Shown piece by piece: positions 9,189 through 19,086 of a DNA stretch of 64,000 nt. Under the pieces are notes generated by a model, which worked only from the letters and a program-made list of their open reading frames with translations, did not search any database and had not been told where the DNA came from. A program made the translations under genes and the position numbers. The stretch is from Mitsuokella sp047974105. GTDB lineage: Bacteria > Bacillota > Negativicutes > Selenomonadales > Selenomonadaceae. The DNA is taken from NCBI RefSeq assembly GCF_047974105.1, contig NZ_JBHYRS010000002.1:124001-188000 (forward strand), read 5' to 3'. How positions within the stretch are numbered: position 1 is the first letter of the stretch; each line of letters starts with the position of its first letter.

Positions 9189-9444
9189 CTTATGCAATGA
9201 ATATATAATTCATGCAGTATTTTGTATTTATAAGATTTTTAGTGACATTTAATGCATTGTGATGTAGAATGAAAAGAAATAATTGTTCTTTAGAGATTAG
9301 GAAGAGCGTTATTAAGACATCGTGAGATGATTGGAATGGATGTAATAAAAAAGAACGCTGTCATGGAGGACATGTTCTGAAATCCCTTCCACTCAAGATG
9401 TTGAAAGATTGTGCAGGAGATCAATATAATTGGGGGGACCCGGG
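9189..9444 (+). other. AT-rich leader region of third adhesin
   Basis: This 256-bp non-coding stretch holds a distant inverted pair AGCGTT / AACGCT (about 9304 and 9354) and CATG-AGGA-CATG near 9373. I see no convincing promoter hexamers. A purine-rich GGGGGGA (9432-9438) directly before the ATG at 9445 is the probable ribosome binding site. Confidence 0.4.
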
Positions 9445-12400
9445 ATGAACAAAGTCTATAAAGTCATCTGGAGCAAAGTCCGCGGCTGCTATGTAGTCGT
9501 GTCGGAGATTGCCAAGAGCGGCGGCAAGACGAAAGCCAGACATGAAAAAAAGAGCAGCCATGGAGGGCTGCTCGTCGCAGCAGCGCTGGCAGCCAGCGTG
9601 TACGGAGCTGGGGAAAGTGGCCATGTTGAAGCGGCGACAGGTACAAATGCTGTACAAGAAGGCACAGATGCTGCGGCATCGGGTGCCAACTCTATAGCGA
9701 TTGGTCCAAATGCCAAAGCTTCTGCTGATAGTGCAATAGCCATTGGTAATGGTGCTAGTGCTTCTGCTGATAGTGCTATAGCTGTTGGTAAAAATGCTGT
9801 TGCTGCAGGGCAAGGGGCTTTTGTTATTGGAGAACATAACAGTGCTACAGGTCAGAATGCTGTGGCCTTTGGCGGTGGCTATGGTAAAAATGAGAAAGGC
9901 AATACTGCCAGTGCTGTAGCTTCTGTTGCTTTTGGTGAAAATACTGTAGCGAAAGCAGAAGGCGCAGTGGCTTTTGGCTATGGTACTCAGGCTGGTTCGG
10001 ATCAGACTGATACAAATGGAAAAAATTACGGCCAGGATGCAGTGGCCTTTGGCAATGGCACAAAGGCGCTGGGCGGACGTTCGTTGGCTTTTGGCGAGCG
10101 TACATTAGCAGAATACACAAATTCCGTAGCTTTTGGTGCTGACACACAATCTCGATCCAATGGCGCTACAGCCTTTGGCAGCCGGACTCGTGCTATGGCT
10201 CAGTACAGTACAGCTTTTGGCAATCGTGCTATAGCTGCAGGCAATTATGCAACGGCTTTTGGTACGGATACCTTGGCCGGCGTTAAAACCGATTCCAGCG
10301 GAGCTATGTTATTGACCAACGGTACGAAAATCGATGCTAACGGCAATGTGGCTTATACGGATGCCAGCGGCAATACCTATGCTGTTAAGAATTTCCAAAA
10401 CGTCAAAAATGGCCAACCTTCCGGAGAAATCCATGATTATGTAGTAGTTAAAGGTACGGATGGCAATAATTATATTCAGGATTATCACGGCGATATCCAT
10501 GCTGTAACCCTGACGACGCAGGATGATGGAACAATTGTTGCGACGGCTTCTACTGATATTGCTAAAAATATAACTTTACAAACAGCCACAGCAACTTCGA
10601 CAGCTGGTTATGATTTTGTAGGATATAACAATGCTACAGCCTTTGGCGAAAGCACAAAAGCCATCAATAAGAACGCTACAGCTTTAGGTGAAAATTCTGT
10701 GGCCAGTGGTGAAAATTCTCTGGCCTTTGGTGAAGGCAGCACTGCTTCCGGCAATAACTCTGTAGCTGGCCTTGGCGGCACTGCGTCTACAGCAAATTCT
10801 ATTGCCATTGGTAAAGATACCAAAGCCAATAATACTACAGAAAATGCCGTTTCTGTGGCTATTGGTCAGGAGGCCGAAGCTTCGGGAGCAAGATCTCTGG
10901 CCATTGGCTTTGGGGTTAAGGGAAAGAATGCAGATGGTACAGAAGATACAGTACTGACCCAGACCACGGCTTCCGGGGAAAGTGCCGTCTCCATTGGTAC
11001 GGATACCAAGGCCGCTGGGCAGCATGCCCTGGCCATGGGGTCCCATACCGAAGCAACCAAAGATTCGTCCGTTGCAATCGGGTATGATACCCATGCCACG
11101 GAAGCTTCTACCGTCGCCATCGGCAGCGGTACGAAGGTGAACCGGGGTTATGGTGTTGCTATCGGTCTCAGTGCACTGGCAGGTATTGACGAATCGGACC
11201 CGGATTCTTCCGGAGCGACTTCGCATGATGGTTCCCAAACGGTTGCAGTAGGCTACTATACGAGGGCAACGGCTTTTAATGCGACAGCTCTAGGTACTTC
11301 AGCTAGTGCCAATGTTGAAAGTTCTGTGGCTCTTGGTTATGGTGCCTCTACGACTCGTGCTGCAGGGAATAAGGTAAATGGGGCTGTACAGGAAGCGTAT
11401 TTAAAACCAACTTCTGTGGATTCTAGCAATAGTACCTGGACTTCCACGGCAGGTGCTGTATCCGTTGGTAATGCTAGTGCAAAGAAATCCATCACGCGTC
11501 AGATTACAGATGTAGCTGCAGGTTCTCTCGATACGGATGCCGTCAACGTGGCCCAGTTGAAGGCGGCTGGGGTAACGGTTACTTCGAATGATAATTCTGT
11601 CGGAATTGAAAAGACTACAGACGCTACAGATCATCATATTAATTATGACTTGAAAGTTGCTGCGGCTACCTTGACGAACTCCAATGGTACTGTGATCAGC
11701 ACCAATCCTAAAGCAGCAGATGGCACGACGGAAAATACGAATGCCTACGTAACGGGCAATAGTGTCGCCAATGCTATCAATAACTCTGGTTTTACCCTGA
11801 CTACATCCAAATCTGCTGGCGAAGTTTCTGGGACAACATCTGAATTGATTAATCCAGGCGAAACGGTGACCTTCGATGCCGGCAAGAACATTGCCTTAAC
11901 ACAGGCAACGAACAAAATCACTATTGCCACGAAAGATCATTTGGATGTTGATAGCGTCACATATACGACAAAAGATGCCAATGACAATACGAAGACTTAT
12001 ACAACGCAAGTCAATGGTACCGGCATCAATGTAACGCCGAATGAAACGGACAGCAAGAAAAAAATCACTTTAACGCAGGATGGCTTGAGCAACGGCGGCA
12101 AACAAATCATCAATCAGGCCAGCGGTGCGTCTGCTATTACGGGTGAAGGGGATAATAAAGCCTATACCTATGATAATGACACGAATGGTGCCAATATTGG
12201 TGATGTGAAGCGTCTTGCTGGCGAACAAACTTTGAACTATACCGGTGACAACAACACAAAGGGCAGCAATAAACTCAGCGAATCCATTGCCTTCAACGGT
12301 AAAGAAAATCAGATTGTAACTACGGCAGAAGATGGCAAACTGGGACTGAAATTAGCTGATGATGTCAAAGGTTTGAACAGTATTACTGCGGGCAATGCCC

Positions 12401-15400
12401 GTATGGGGCATAACGATGCCGGAACACTGGATACAGTTCAGAATGGAGCTGTGACAGGCAAACAAGCCGAAGCGGGAGATTACGTGACCGGTCTGACCAA
12501 TAAAGACTGGACTGTCAAAAATCCGACCTATGTCAGCGGCCGGGCAGCCACGGAAGACGAATTGAAGACCGTATCTGATGCTGTTACAAACAACACAGAC
12601 AATATCAATACCAATACGAATAATATTCAGGTAAATGCTGACAATATCGCCAAAGGTCTGAGCTTCACCACCAATACGAAAGATGCTCAAAATACCACTG
12701 GTGATTATCAAGGCTATAAAGTAGTGAACCGTAAGCTTGGCGATACGATTTCCATCAAGGCCGGCGATGCTGCTGCTGATCATAAATACAGCACGACGAA
12801 TCTGACTACGGACATTGATAATACGGGCAATATCACCATTAAGATGGATGACAATCCTACATTTAATACAGTCAATGCCACTAGTTTGAACCTGCAGCCA
12901 AAGGATAATACGACCAAAGATCAGAACGGTCATACGGCGACGGCCCAGTTGGATGCCCATTATCGTGATGCCAGCCTAAATTCGAGCAAAAATGTCACCA
13001 TGGCAGATGGCACGACCGGCATGACTCGTCTCCATTACCATGATGGAGAGGGAACTATCCACGATTTGGCCACCATGGATGACGGCCAGGTCTATGCCGG
13101 CGACATCAAGAGCGACGGCACGGCCGATACTGCCGGTTTTGGCCGCACCATGAACCAGAAGACCACTATCAAAGGCGGCGTGACGGATCAGGATAATCTC
13201 TCAGACAACAACATTGGCGTCGTTTCCAACGGCACCGATACTTTGACAGTAAAATTGGCTAAAAATCTTACAGGACTGACTTCTGTTACCACGGGCAAGA
13301 CCAAAGTAGAGAATAGTGGCCTCACCATTACCAATGATGTCAATGACAGCAGTAAGAATGTCATCGTCAATGGCGACAAGATTGCCTTTGGCGGCAACCA
13401 GGTGACGAACATGGGCAGCGGTTCTGATGGGACCGACGCCAACGGTAATCCGACTTACAACACCACAACCAATGGTGCCAACATCGGAGATGTGCAAAAA
13501 ATCGCCAACAGTACGGTCAAGTCGGTGACTGATACGGTCAATGCAGGTTGGGAACTGGACTATAATGGAACAAAACTGAAAGATGTGACGCCCACCAGCC
13601 GTAAGGCCAATTTTGCAGCCGGTCAGAATATTTCCCTGACAGGCAGCGACGACACCATTACTGTAGCTACAGCCGACGATGTACGCTTTAATACAGTTCG
13701 CGTAGGTGGTACGAAATCCGGGGATACTTATTCTGGCGGTATCGTCATCGGTACTCAAAGCGGTGGCAGCAGTGCCAATCCGAATACGGATTATTATATT
13801 ACTGGCCTGAAGAATACTAACTGGGATTCGGATAAAATCCAGAGTGGCCGTGCTGCTACAGAAGATCAGTTGAAAGCTGTTGCAGATAATATTAAACAGG
13901 GGACCGTAGCTGGTGATGTATATTTAACTGGCGGCGGTATCAAGTATAATGGAGAGCATGATGATAAAGATACTACCAGTGTCAATGATGGCAAAGGCAG
14001 CTTGAAACTGACTTTAAAGAACCAATCTGAACCTATTTCCATTGATGGCCTTCATGATTACTATATTACGGATGGCGCCGTTTCTGAGGATGGCAAGACA
14101 TTAACCTTGACTCGAAATGACACTGATTCTGATGGCAACCATAAAACTATTTCTGTTAAATTGGATAATCTGGAAAAGAATGACCTTCATCTGGTCGCCA
14201 ATCCGACTGCTGGTTCAGACGGTAAATATACGGTAGCTTCCGATGGTACGGTGACACTGACCGTTCAGAACGATGCTGGTACTACTTCCAACAATATCAC
14301 CATTGGCGGTTTGGCCAGTAAGACAGACGGCCTGAATTTCGGTGCCAATGCTAAAGTCAATGACAGCGACTCCAACCCTGTTACGAACAAACTGAACAGT
14401 ACGGTCAATATCAAGGGTGCAGGTAAGAAAGCTTTAAGTCAGTACTCTGGTCAGAATCTGATGACTTCTGTGGAACAGGCTGATGATGGTACGACAACCA
14501 TCAATGTCCTGATGGACAAGGACATCTCCACGGATACGGTGATGGTAACCGGCAAGGATGGCAATAATGGCCAGATCGGCATCACCGGCAAAAATGGTAC
14601 CAATGGTACAGTGACCACCATCATCAAAACGGTTGGTGCGAATGGTACTGATGGAACTAATGGCACCCCAGGCGTTGATGGTACGAACATCACCCGTGTA
14701 GTCTATCAAGATGGTGTAGATGGTACGGATGGTATCACGCCCCAGACCGTGGCCACCTTGAATGACGGCCTGAAGTTCGCCGGTGATGACAATACTGTTA
14801 TTACCAAGAAATTAAACGAACAGTTGAATTTTGTGGGTGGAGCCGACAAGACGAAGCTGACGGAAAACAACATCGGTATTAATGAAGGCGAAGACGGCAA
14901 GCTCCACATCCAGTTAGTAAATACACCGAACTTGGGTACCAATGGCAACTTGACCGCCGGCACTGCCCAGATTGGCTGGTTCAGCGATGCGAATAATTTG
15001 TTCATGACAAATGGTACGTCTCAGACAGGTAATAAAGCAACAGCTGGCAGTTACGTCGTAGGGCTTTCCAATACGGACTGGAATGTAACCAGTCCGGAAT
15101 ATGTCAGCGGCCGTGCTGCAACAGAAGATCAGTTGAAAAAGCTCAGTGATGCCCTTAAAAACAGCGATGCCGTAGATACGGATTACCAGTTGGTACCGAA
15201 TCCTGACTCTGCGGATAATCATTATAAGGCAGTCAATGGTACGGTAACTTTGAAAGTCAAGGATAAAGCCCATCCGGATGCCGAGGCTGTTGATGTTGTC
15301 ATTGATGACATTGCTTCCAAGAGTACCGTAGATGCTGCCCTTGACCGTACGGTGAAGTACAATATCGATAATACCACCAACAAGGTGGACAAAAACAATA

Positions 15401-18150
15401 TCACACTGGAAGGCGGCGATGCCGGCACCCAGATTCAGAATATGGCTAGCGGTGCTTCGGCTGTGACGACCGACGACAGCGGCAACAAGACGTATACTTA
15501 TGATACAGACACCAATGCTGCGAACATCGGCGATGTCAAACGTCTGGCAGGTCAGGGCGACCTGAATTATGCCGGTGATACTGGAAAAGGCACTAACAAA
15601 CTGTCCGATGCAGTCAAATTTACTGGTACTAAAGACCAAATCACGACCAGTGCAAAAAATGGCGAAGTCAACTTCAAGCTGGCAGACGACATTCGCGTAG
15701 GTCAAAAAGGCGCGGACGGCAGCGTTGGTGTAGATGGCAGCATCGGTGCCAACGGCAAAGATGGGTCTTCTGTCGTCTTGAATGGTGCCGACGGCAGCAT
15801 TGGCCTGAAAGGGACAGATGGTGCCAACGGTCTGACGATTCGCGGGGACAATGGTGCTGTCGGTGTCGATGGTACGGACGGCAAGGATGGAAAAGACGGA
15901 ATGACTCGTATTGTCTATAAGGATGATAAAGGAACCGACCATGCTGTTGCCACCTTGAATGACGGCCTGAAATTTGTCGGCAATGACGGTCAGGAAGTCA
16001 CGCGTGCGCTGAATTCGACCTTCTTGTCGCTGAAAGGCGGTCTCACGGGTGATGCGCTGCAGTCGGCTTCGTCGAAGAACCTCGGTGTCCGCAAGAATTC
16101 TACGAATGACGGTTTGGAAGTTGTCATGACCGATACGCCGGACTTTACGAAAGTAACGATTGGCGGCGGTACAGACACGACGAAGAAAATTGTCATTGGC
16201 GAACAGACTAACGGCAAGAAAACAGAAACAGGCAAATACATCACGGGCCTTGATAATACGACGTGGGATAAAGACAACATCGTCGAAAATCGTGCCGCTA
16301 CGGAAGGCCAGCTCCATGATATTGCCGGCTCCATTACGAATCAGGCCAATGGCGGTGGTTTTGCACTGGCATCGGAAGAAAAAGATAGCACAGGCAATCA
16401 TTTGACGGTCAAGCAGGACCTTGGCAAGGCAATCGAGCTCAAGGGTGATACAACCTACAAAGCAGATGGTTCTGTTGATAAACCGGGGAATATCAAGACC
16501 TCTGTCGACAACGGCAGCATCAAGATTTCCCTGAATAAAGATGTTGACCTTGGTCCGGGTGGCAGTGTTAAGACCGGCGCTACGACTATCAATAATGCTG
16601 GTGTAACCACGAATAAGGTGCAGGTCGGTGATATTTCCATCACCAAAGATGGCATCAATGGCGGCAGCAAGCAGATTTCCAATATTGCCAGTGGTCTTGA
16701 TGGCAAGTCTTATGATACGACGAAAGATGGTCAGCAGAACTGGAACAATGCAGCCAGCATCGGCGATGTTCATACCATCACGAGTGATATCAAACAAAAC
16801 GTCACGAATGTGACGGATAAAGTGGATAAAATGGACCAGCACATTGGTCAGATTGACCAGAATGTCACACAGCTGCAGCAGGATGTTCATGCAGACCGTC
16901 AGTATCAAGGCGATGATGCTGCCAAAGGTAAACTCAATGTCAAATTCGGCAGTTTCCTGCGCCTGACGGGCGGTGCTGACAGCAATGCTCTGACGGGTGA
17001 AGGCAATATCGGCGTCATCCAGCAGGAAAAAGACGGTGTTACGGGGCTTTCCGTCCGTCTTGCTAAACATCTGAACCTTGAAAAGACGACCTATGCAACC
17101 GAAGAAAATGGCGAGAAGCATCAGACGGAAGTGGACAGCAAAGGCCTGACTATCAGCCATACGGATGCTTCGGGCAAGGCCAATAATATCGTCGTTCGCG
17201 AGGACAATGTCAGCATGGGCGGCAATCAGATTCACAATGTCGCACCTGGCAGTGCCGATGATGATGCTGTCAATGTCTCCCAGCTCAAGAAGCTCGGCGG
17301 TGAGGTCAGCAATGTCAGCCGCCGTGTCGACCGCGTTGGTGCCGGTGCCGCAGCTCTCGCTGCCCTGCATCCGCAGGATTTCGACCCCGATGACAAATGG
17401 GATTTCGCTGTGGGCTACGGCAATTACCGCGGTGCGAATGCCGCGGCGGTCGGTGCGTTCTATCAGCCGAATGAAGATACGACTTTGTCGGTTGGCGGCA
17501 CGGTCGGCGGCGGAGAGAACATGATCAACGCCGGCATCAGCTTTAAGTTTGGTCAGGGCAACCATGTGACGAACAGCCGCGTGGCGATGGCCAAGGAGAT
17601 TCTCGCACTCAAGGATTTTGTGGAGAAGCAGAATACGATGCTGCAGCAGCAGAATGCCAAGATTGAGAAGCTCGAAGCGATGGTCGGGGCTGCGTCCGGC
17701 ACGCCTGCTGAGGCCGCTGCCGTCAAGCCGCAGAAACATACGCTGCTGTTCCCGGATGTGCCGGAAAACCACTGGGCTTACAGCTATGTCAAGAAACTTT
17801 CCGAACGCGGCCTGCTTGAGGGCTATCCGGATGGCGAGTTCAAGGGCAATCGCACGCTGACGCGTTACGAATTTGCCGCGATTGTCGCGCGTGCCCTTGA
17901 AAACGGCGCTGCGGCCGATGAGGATATGCAGCATATGGCCGAGGAATTCGACACCGAAATCCGCGAACTCAGCCTGAGCCGTTTCCGCGTGGACCGCGTA
18001 GCCGGCGACGATAACGACCGCCACAAGATTGAGCGTGTCCGCGTCAACGATCGCGATGAAGAAGTCCAGAAGAAGAATGGCGAAAAGGCCAAAATCTACC
18101 GCGACATCTACGGCGAGCAGATTGAAAAAGCAGCGGAAGCTGCCAAATAA
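9445..18150 (+). CDS. Giant trimeric autotransporter adhesin with SLH tail (2901 residues)
   Basis: I start it at ATG 9445 because GGGGGGA lies 6 bp upstream and MNKVYKVIWSKVRGCYVVVS is the extended signal peptide motif; an in-frame TTG 15 bp upstream would sit on the ribosome binding site. Residues ~65-645 are a long YadA-type head (NSIAIGPNAKASADSAIAIG and many variants with AFG/ALG). A neck (LDTDAVNVAQLKAA, ~685) follows, then ~1900 residues of stalk with repeated NLSDNNIGVVS, GLKFAGDD, GRAATEDQLK and TYDTDTNAANIGDVKRLAG modules and Asp/Gly-rich stretches (DGTDGKDGKDG). The anchor is at ~2655-2715, then a coiled coil longer than in its paralogues (MLQQQNAKIEKLEAM), one SLH domain (~2767-2819) and the charged tail. 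It is presumably the longest fibre of the three. No frameshift was seen. Confidence 0.9.
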   Translation: MNKVYKVIWSKVRGCYVVVSEIAKSGGKTKARHEKKSSHGGLLVAAALAASVYGAGESGHVEAATGTNAVQEGTDAAASGANSIAIGPNAKASADSAIAIGNGASASADSAIAVGKNAVAAGQGAFVIGEHNSATGQNAVAFGGGYGKNEKGNTASAVASVAFGENTVAKAEGAVAFGYGTQAGSDQTDTNGKNYGQDAVAFGNGTKALGGRSLAFGERTLAEYTNSVAFGADTQSRSNGATAFGSRTRAMAQYSTAFGNRAIAAGNYATAFGTDTLAGVKTDSSGAMLLTNGTKIDANGNVAYTDASGNTYAVKNFQNVKNGQPSGEIHDYVVVKGTDGNNYIQDYHGDIHAVTLTTQDDGTIVATASTDIAKNITLQTATATSTAGYDFVGYNNATAFGESTKAINKNATALGENSVASGENSLAFGEGSTASGNNSVAGLGGTASTANSIAIGKDTKANNTTENAVSVAIGQEAEASGARSLAIGFGVKGKNADGTEDTVLTQTTASGESAVSIGTDTKAAGQHALAMGSHTEATKDSSVAIGYDTHATEASTVAIGSGTKVNRGYGVAIGLSALAGIDESDPDSSGATSHDGSQTVAVGYYTRATAFNATALGTSASANVESSVALGYGASTTRAAGNKVNGAVQEAYLKPTSVDSSNSTWTSTAGAVSVGNASAKKSITRQITDVAAGSLDTDAVNVAQLKAAGVTVTSNDNSVGIEKTTDATDHHINYDLKVAAATLTNSNGTVISTNPKAADGTTENTNAYVTGNSVANAINNSGFTLTTSKSAGEVSGTTSELINPGETVTFDAGKNIALTQATNKITIATKDHLDVDSVTYTTKDANDNTKTYTTQVNGTGINVTPNETDSKKKITLTQDGLSNGGKQIINQASGASAITGEGDNKAYTYDNDTNGANIGDVKRLAGEQTLNYTGDNNTKGSNKLSESIAFNGKENQIVTTAEDGKLGLKLADDVKGLNSITAGNARMGHNDAGTLDTVQNGAVTGKQAEAGDYVTGLTNKDWTVKNPTYVSGRAATEDELKTVSDAVTNNTDNINTNTNNIQVNADNIAKGLSFTTNTKDAQNTTGDYQGYKVVNRKLGDTISIKAGDAAADHKYSTTNLTTDIDNTGNITIKMDDNPTFNTVNATSLNLQPKDNTTKDQNGHTATAQLDAHYRDASLNSSKNVTMADGTTGMTRLHYHDGEGTIHDLATMDDGQVYAGDIKSDGTADTAGFGRTMNQKTTIKGGVTDQDNLSDNNIGVVSNGTDTLTVKLAKNLTGLTSVTTGKTKVENSGLTITNDVNDSSKNVIVNGDKIAFGGNQVTNMGSGSDGTDANGNPTYNTTTNGANIGDVQKIANSTVKSVTDTVNAGWELDYNGTKLKDVTPTSRKANFAAGQNISLTGSDDTITVATADDVRFNTVRVGGTKSGDTYSGGIVIGTQSGGSSANPNTDYYITGLKNTNWDSDKIQSGRAATEDQLKAVADNIKQGTVAGDVYLTGGGIKYNGEHDDKDTTSVNDGKGSLKLTLKNQSEPISIDGLHDYYITDGAVSEDGKTLTLTRNDTDSDGNHKTISVKLDNLEKNDLHLVANPTAGSDGKYTVASDGTVTLTVQNDAGTTSNNITIGGLASKTDGLNFGANAKVNDSDSNPVTNKLNSTVNIKGAGKKALSQYSGQNLMTSVEQADDGTTTINVLMDKDISTDTVMVTGKDGNNGQIGITGKNGTNGTVTTIIKTVGANGTDGTNGTPGVDGTNITRVVYQDGVDGTDGITPQTVATLNDGLKFAGDDNTVITKKLNEQLNFVGGADKTKLTENNIGINEGEDGKLHIQLVNTPNLGTNGNLTAGTAQIGWFSDANNLFMTNGTSQTGNKATAGSYVVGLSNTDWNVTSPEYVSGRAATEDQLKKLSDALKNSDAVDTDYQLVPNPDSADNHYKAVNGTVTLKVKDKAHPDAEAVDVVIDDIASKSTVDAALDRTVKYNIDNTTNKVDKNNITLEGGDAGTQIQNMASGASAVTTDDSGNKTYTYDTDTNAANIGDVKRLAGQGDLNYAGDTGKGTNKLSDAVKFTGTKDQITTSAKNGEVNFKLADDIRVGQKGADGSVGVDGSIGANGKDGSSVVLNGADGSIGLKGTDGANGLTIRGDNGAVGVDGTDGKDGKDGMTRIVYKDDKGTDHAVATLNDGLKFVGNDGQEVTRALNSTFLSLKGGLTGDALQSASSKNLGVRKNSTNDGLEVVMTDTPDFTKVTIGGGTDTTKKIVIGEQTNGKKTETGKYITGLDNTTWDKDNIVENRAATEGQLHDIAGSITNQANGGGFALASEEKDSTGNHLTVKQDLGKAIELKGDTTYKADGSVDKPGNIKTSVDNGSIKISLNKDVDLGPGGSVKTGATTINNAGVTTNKVQVGDISITKDGINGGSKQISNIASGLDGKSYDTTKDGQQNWNNAASIGDVHTITSDIKQNVTNVTDKVDKMDQHIGQIDQNVTQLQQDVHADRQYQGDDAAKGKLNVKFGSFLRLTGGADSNALTGEGNIGVIQQEKDGVTGLSVRLAKHLNLEKTTYATEENGEKHQTEVDSKGLTISHTDASGKANNIVVREDNVSMGGNQIHNVAPGSADDDAVNVSQLKKLGGEVSNVSRRVDRVGAGAAALAALHPQDFDPDDKWDFAVGYGNYRGANAAAVGAFYQPNEDTTLSVGGTVGGGENMINAGISFKFGQGNHVTNSRVAMAKEILALKDFVEKQNTMLQQQNAKIEKLEAMVGAASGTPAEAAAVKPQKHTLLFPDVPENHWAYSYVKKLSERGLLEGYPDGEFKGNRTLTRYEFAAIVARALENGAAADEDMQHMAEEFDTEIRELSLSRFRVDRVAGDDNDRHKIERVRVNDRDEEVQKKNGEKAKIYRDIYGEQIEKAAEAAK

Positions 18151-18181
18151 GATTTTTCCTTCCTATTATATATGCTTATTA

Positions 18182-18210
18182 GGGACTGCCTGCGGGCAGT
18201 CTCTTTTTTT
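18182..18210 (+). terminator. Rho-independent terminator of third adhesin
   Basis: GGGACTGCC / GGCAGTCTC stem with TGCG loop, then seven T, about 30 bp after the stop codon. Confidence 0.85.
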
Positions 18211-18273
18211 CAAATATTTTTCGCAGGAATCATAGGAAAAAATAAGAAATCATAGGCCGGTGTGATAAAAAGT

Positions 18274-18293
18274 ATATCGCCGCGGCGCGATAT
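18274..18293 (+). promoter_or_regulatory. Operator-like perfect dyad upstream of methyltransferase
   Basis: ATATCGC-CGCGGC-GCGATAT is a perfect 7-6-7 inverted repeat, about 47 bp before the methyltransferase ATG. It has no T-run, so it reads as a repressor site, not a terminator. The cognate regulator is not identifiable from this window. Confidence 0.5.
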
Positions 18294-18340
18294 GTGATAG
18301 TCTAAAACTATAAACGATAGAGAAAGGACGAGAGAAGTTT

Positions 18341-19021
18341 ATGGAACGCAAGATGATAGTACGGAATGCCTATGCTCTGGTCGGGTATTTGGCGAAGGAT
18401 TACGATGGCATGATGAAGAACGAAAGTCTGCTCGGACGTCTGGCTATCCGTTTTTTCTGGCAGCTCAGCGGCACGCGCTATCAATCGTTCATCCAGCAGA
18501 CGTTTCAGGGGATCCCAAAGAATTTTGCGGGCAGGCTGCTTGAGGTGCCGGTCGGGACGGGAGTGCTTTCCCTGCCGCATTACTGTCAGATGAAGTCGTC
18601 GAAGATTGTCTGCCTCGATTATTCGGAAGAGATGCTCGCAAAGGCCAAGGCTGCGCCGCTGGCACGCAGGCTGCCGAACGTCCATTTTACGCGCGGCGAT
18701 GTCGGGGACCTGCAGTATGAGGATGGCACGTTTGACTGCGTGCTGTCTTTAAACGGCCTGCATGCTTTTCCGGATAAGGACGCGGCGTTTGCCGAGACGC
18801 ACCGCGTGCTTCGGGACGGCGGCACGTTTACGGGGTGCTGCTATGTCAAGGGCGAGAATAAGATTACGGATTTCTTTGTGCAGTCGTTCTGTGTGCCGTG
18901 CGGATTTTTTACGCCGCCTTTTGATACGGCGGAGAGCCTGGAAAAGAGACTGCGCGGGCTTTACTCTCATACGCGGATTACGAAGGCCGGGTCATTTGCG
19001 GGATTTATTTGCAAAAAATGA
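18341..19021 (+). CDS. Class I SAM-dependent methyltransferase
   Basis: 226 residues with a Rossmann-fold methyltransferase core. Motif I is LLEVPVGTGVLSL (~66-78; the usual E/DxGxGxG is altered to EVPVGTG). An acidic residue ends strand 2 (IVCLDYSEEMLAKAK, ~91-105), and RGDVGDLQYEDGTFDCVLSL (~115-135) covers motifs II-III. LRDGGTF is the post-motif loop. The overall pattern is UbiE/Methyltransf_11-like; the substrate cannot be inferred. It is a single-gene unit with an operator-like dyad upstream and its own terminator downstream, convergent with the sensor kinase. Confidence 0.85.
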   Translation: MERKMIVRNAYALVGYLAKDYDGMMKNESLLGRLAIRFFWQLSGTRYQSFIQQTFQGIPKNFAGRLLEVPVGTGVLSLPHYCQMKSSKIVCLDYSEEMLAKAKAAPLARRLPNVHFTRGDVGDLQYEDGTFDCVLSLNGLHAFPDKDAAFAETHRVLRDGGTFTGCCYVKGENKITDFFVQSFCVPCGFFTPPFDTAESLEKRLRGLYSHTRITKAGSFAGFICKK

Positions 19022-19034
19022 GGTAGAAAAATAA

Positions 19035-19068
19035 AGCGAGACTGTTTTTGACAGCCTCGCTTTTTTTC
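19035..19068 (+). terminator. Terminator between methyltransferase and sensor kinase
   Basis: AGCGAGACTGT / ACAGCCTCGCT (one mismatch) with a TTTTG loop, followed by seven T. It terminates the methyltransferase and lies close to the end of the convergent kinase gene. Confidence 0.8.
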
Positions 19069-19086
19069 GTATGCTTTTTTTTGCAT

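Noticed and set aside
14914..18024. Very long open frame (1036 codons) antisense to the third adhesin
   Set aside because: The sense frame is a full adhesin with anchor and SLH domain; the antisense product is low-complexity Ile/Arg/Ala sequence with no domain.
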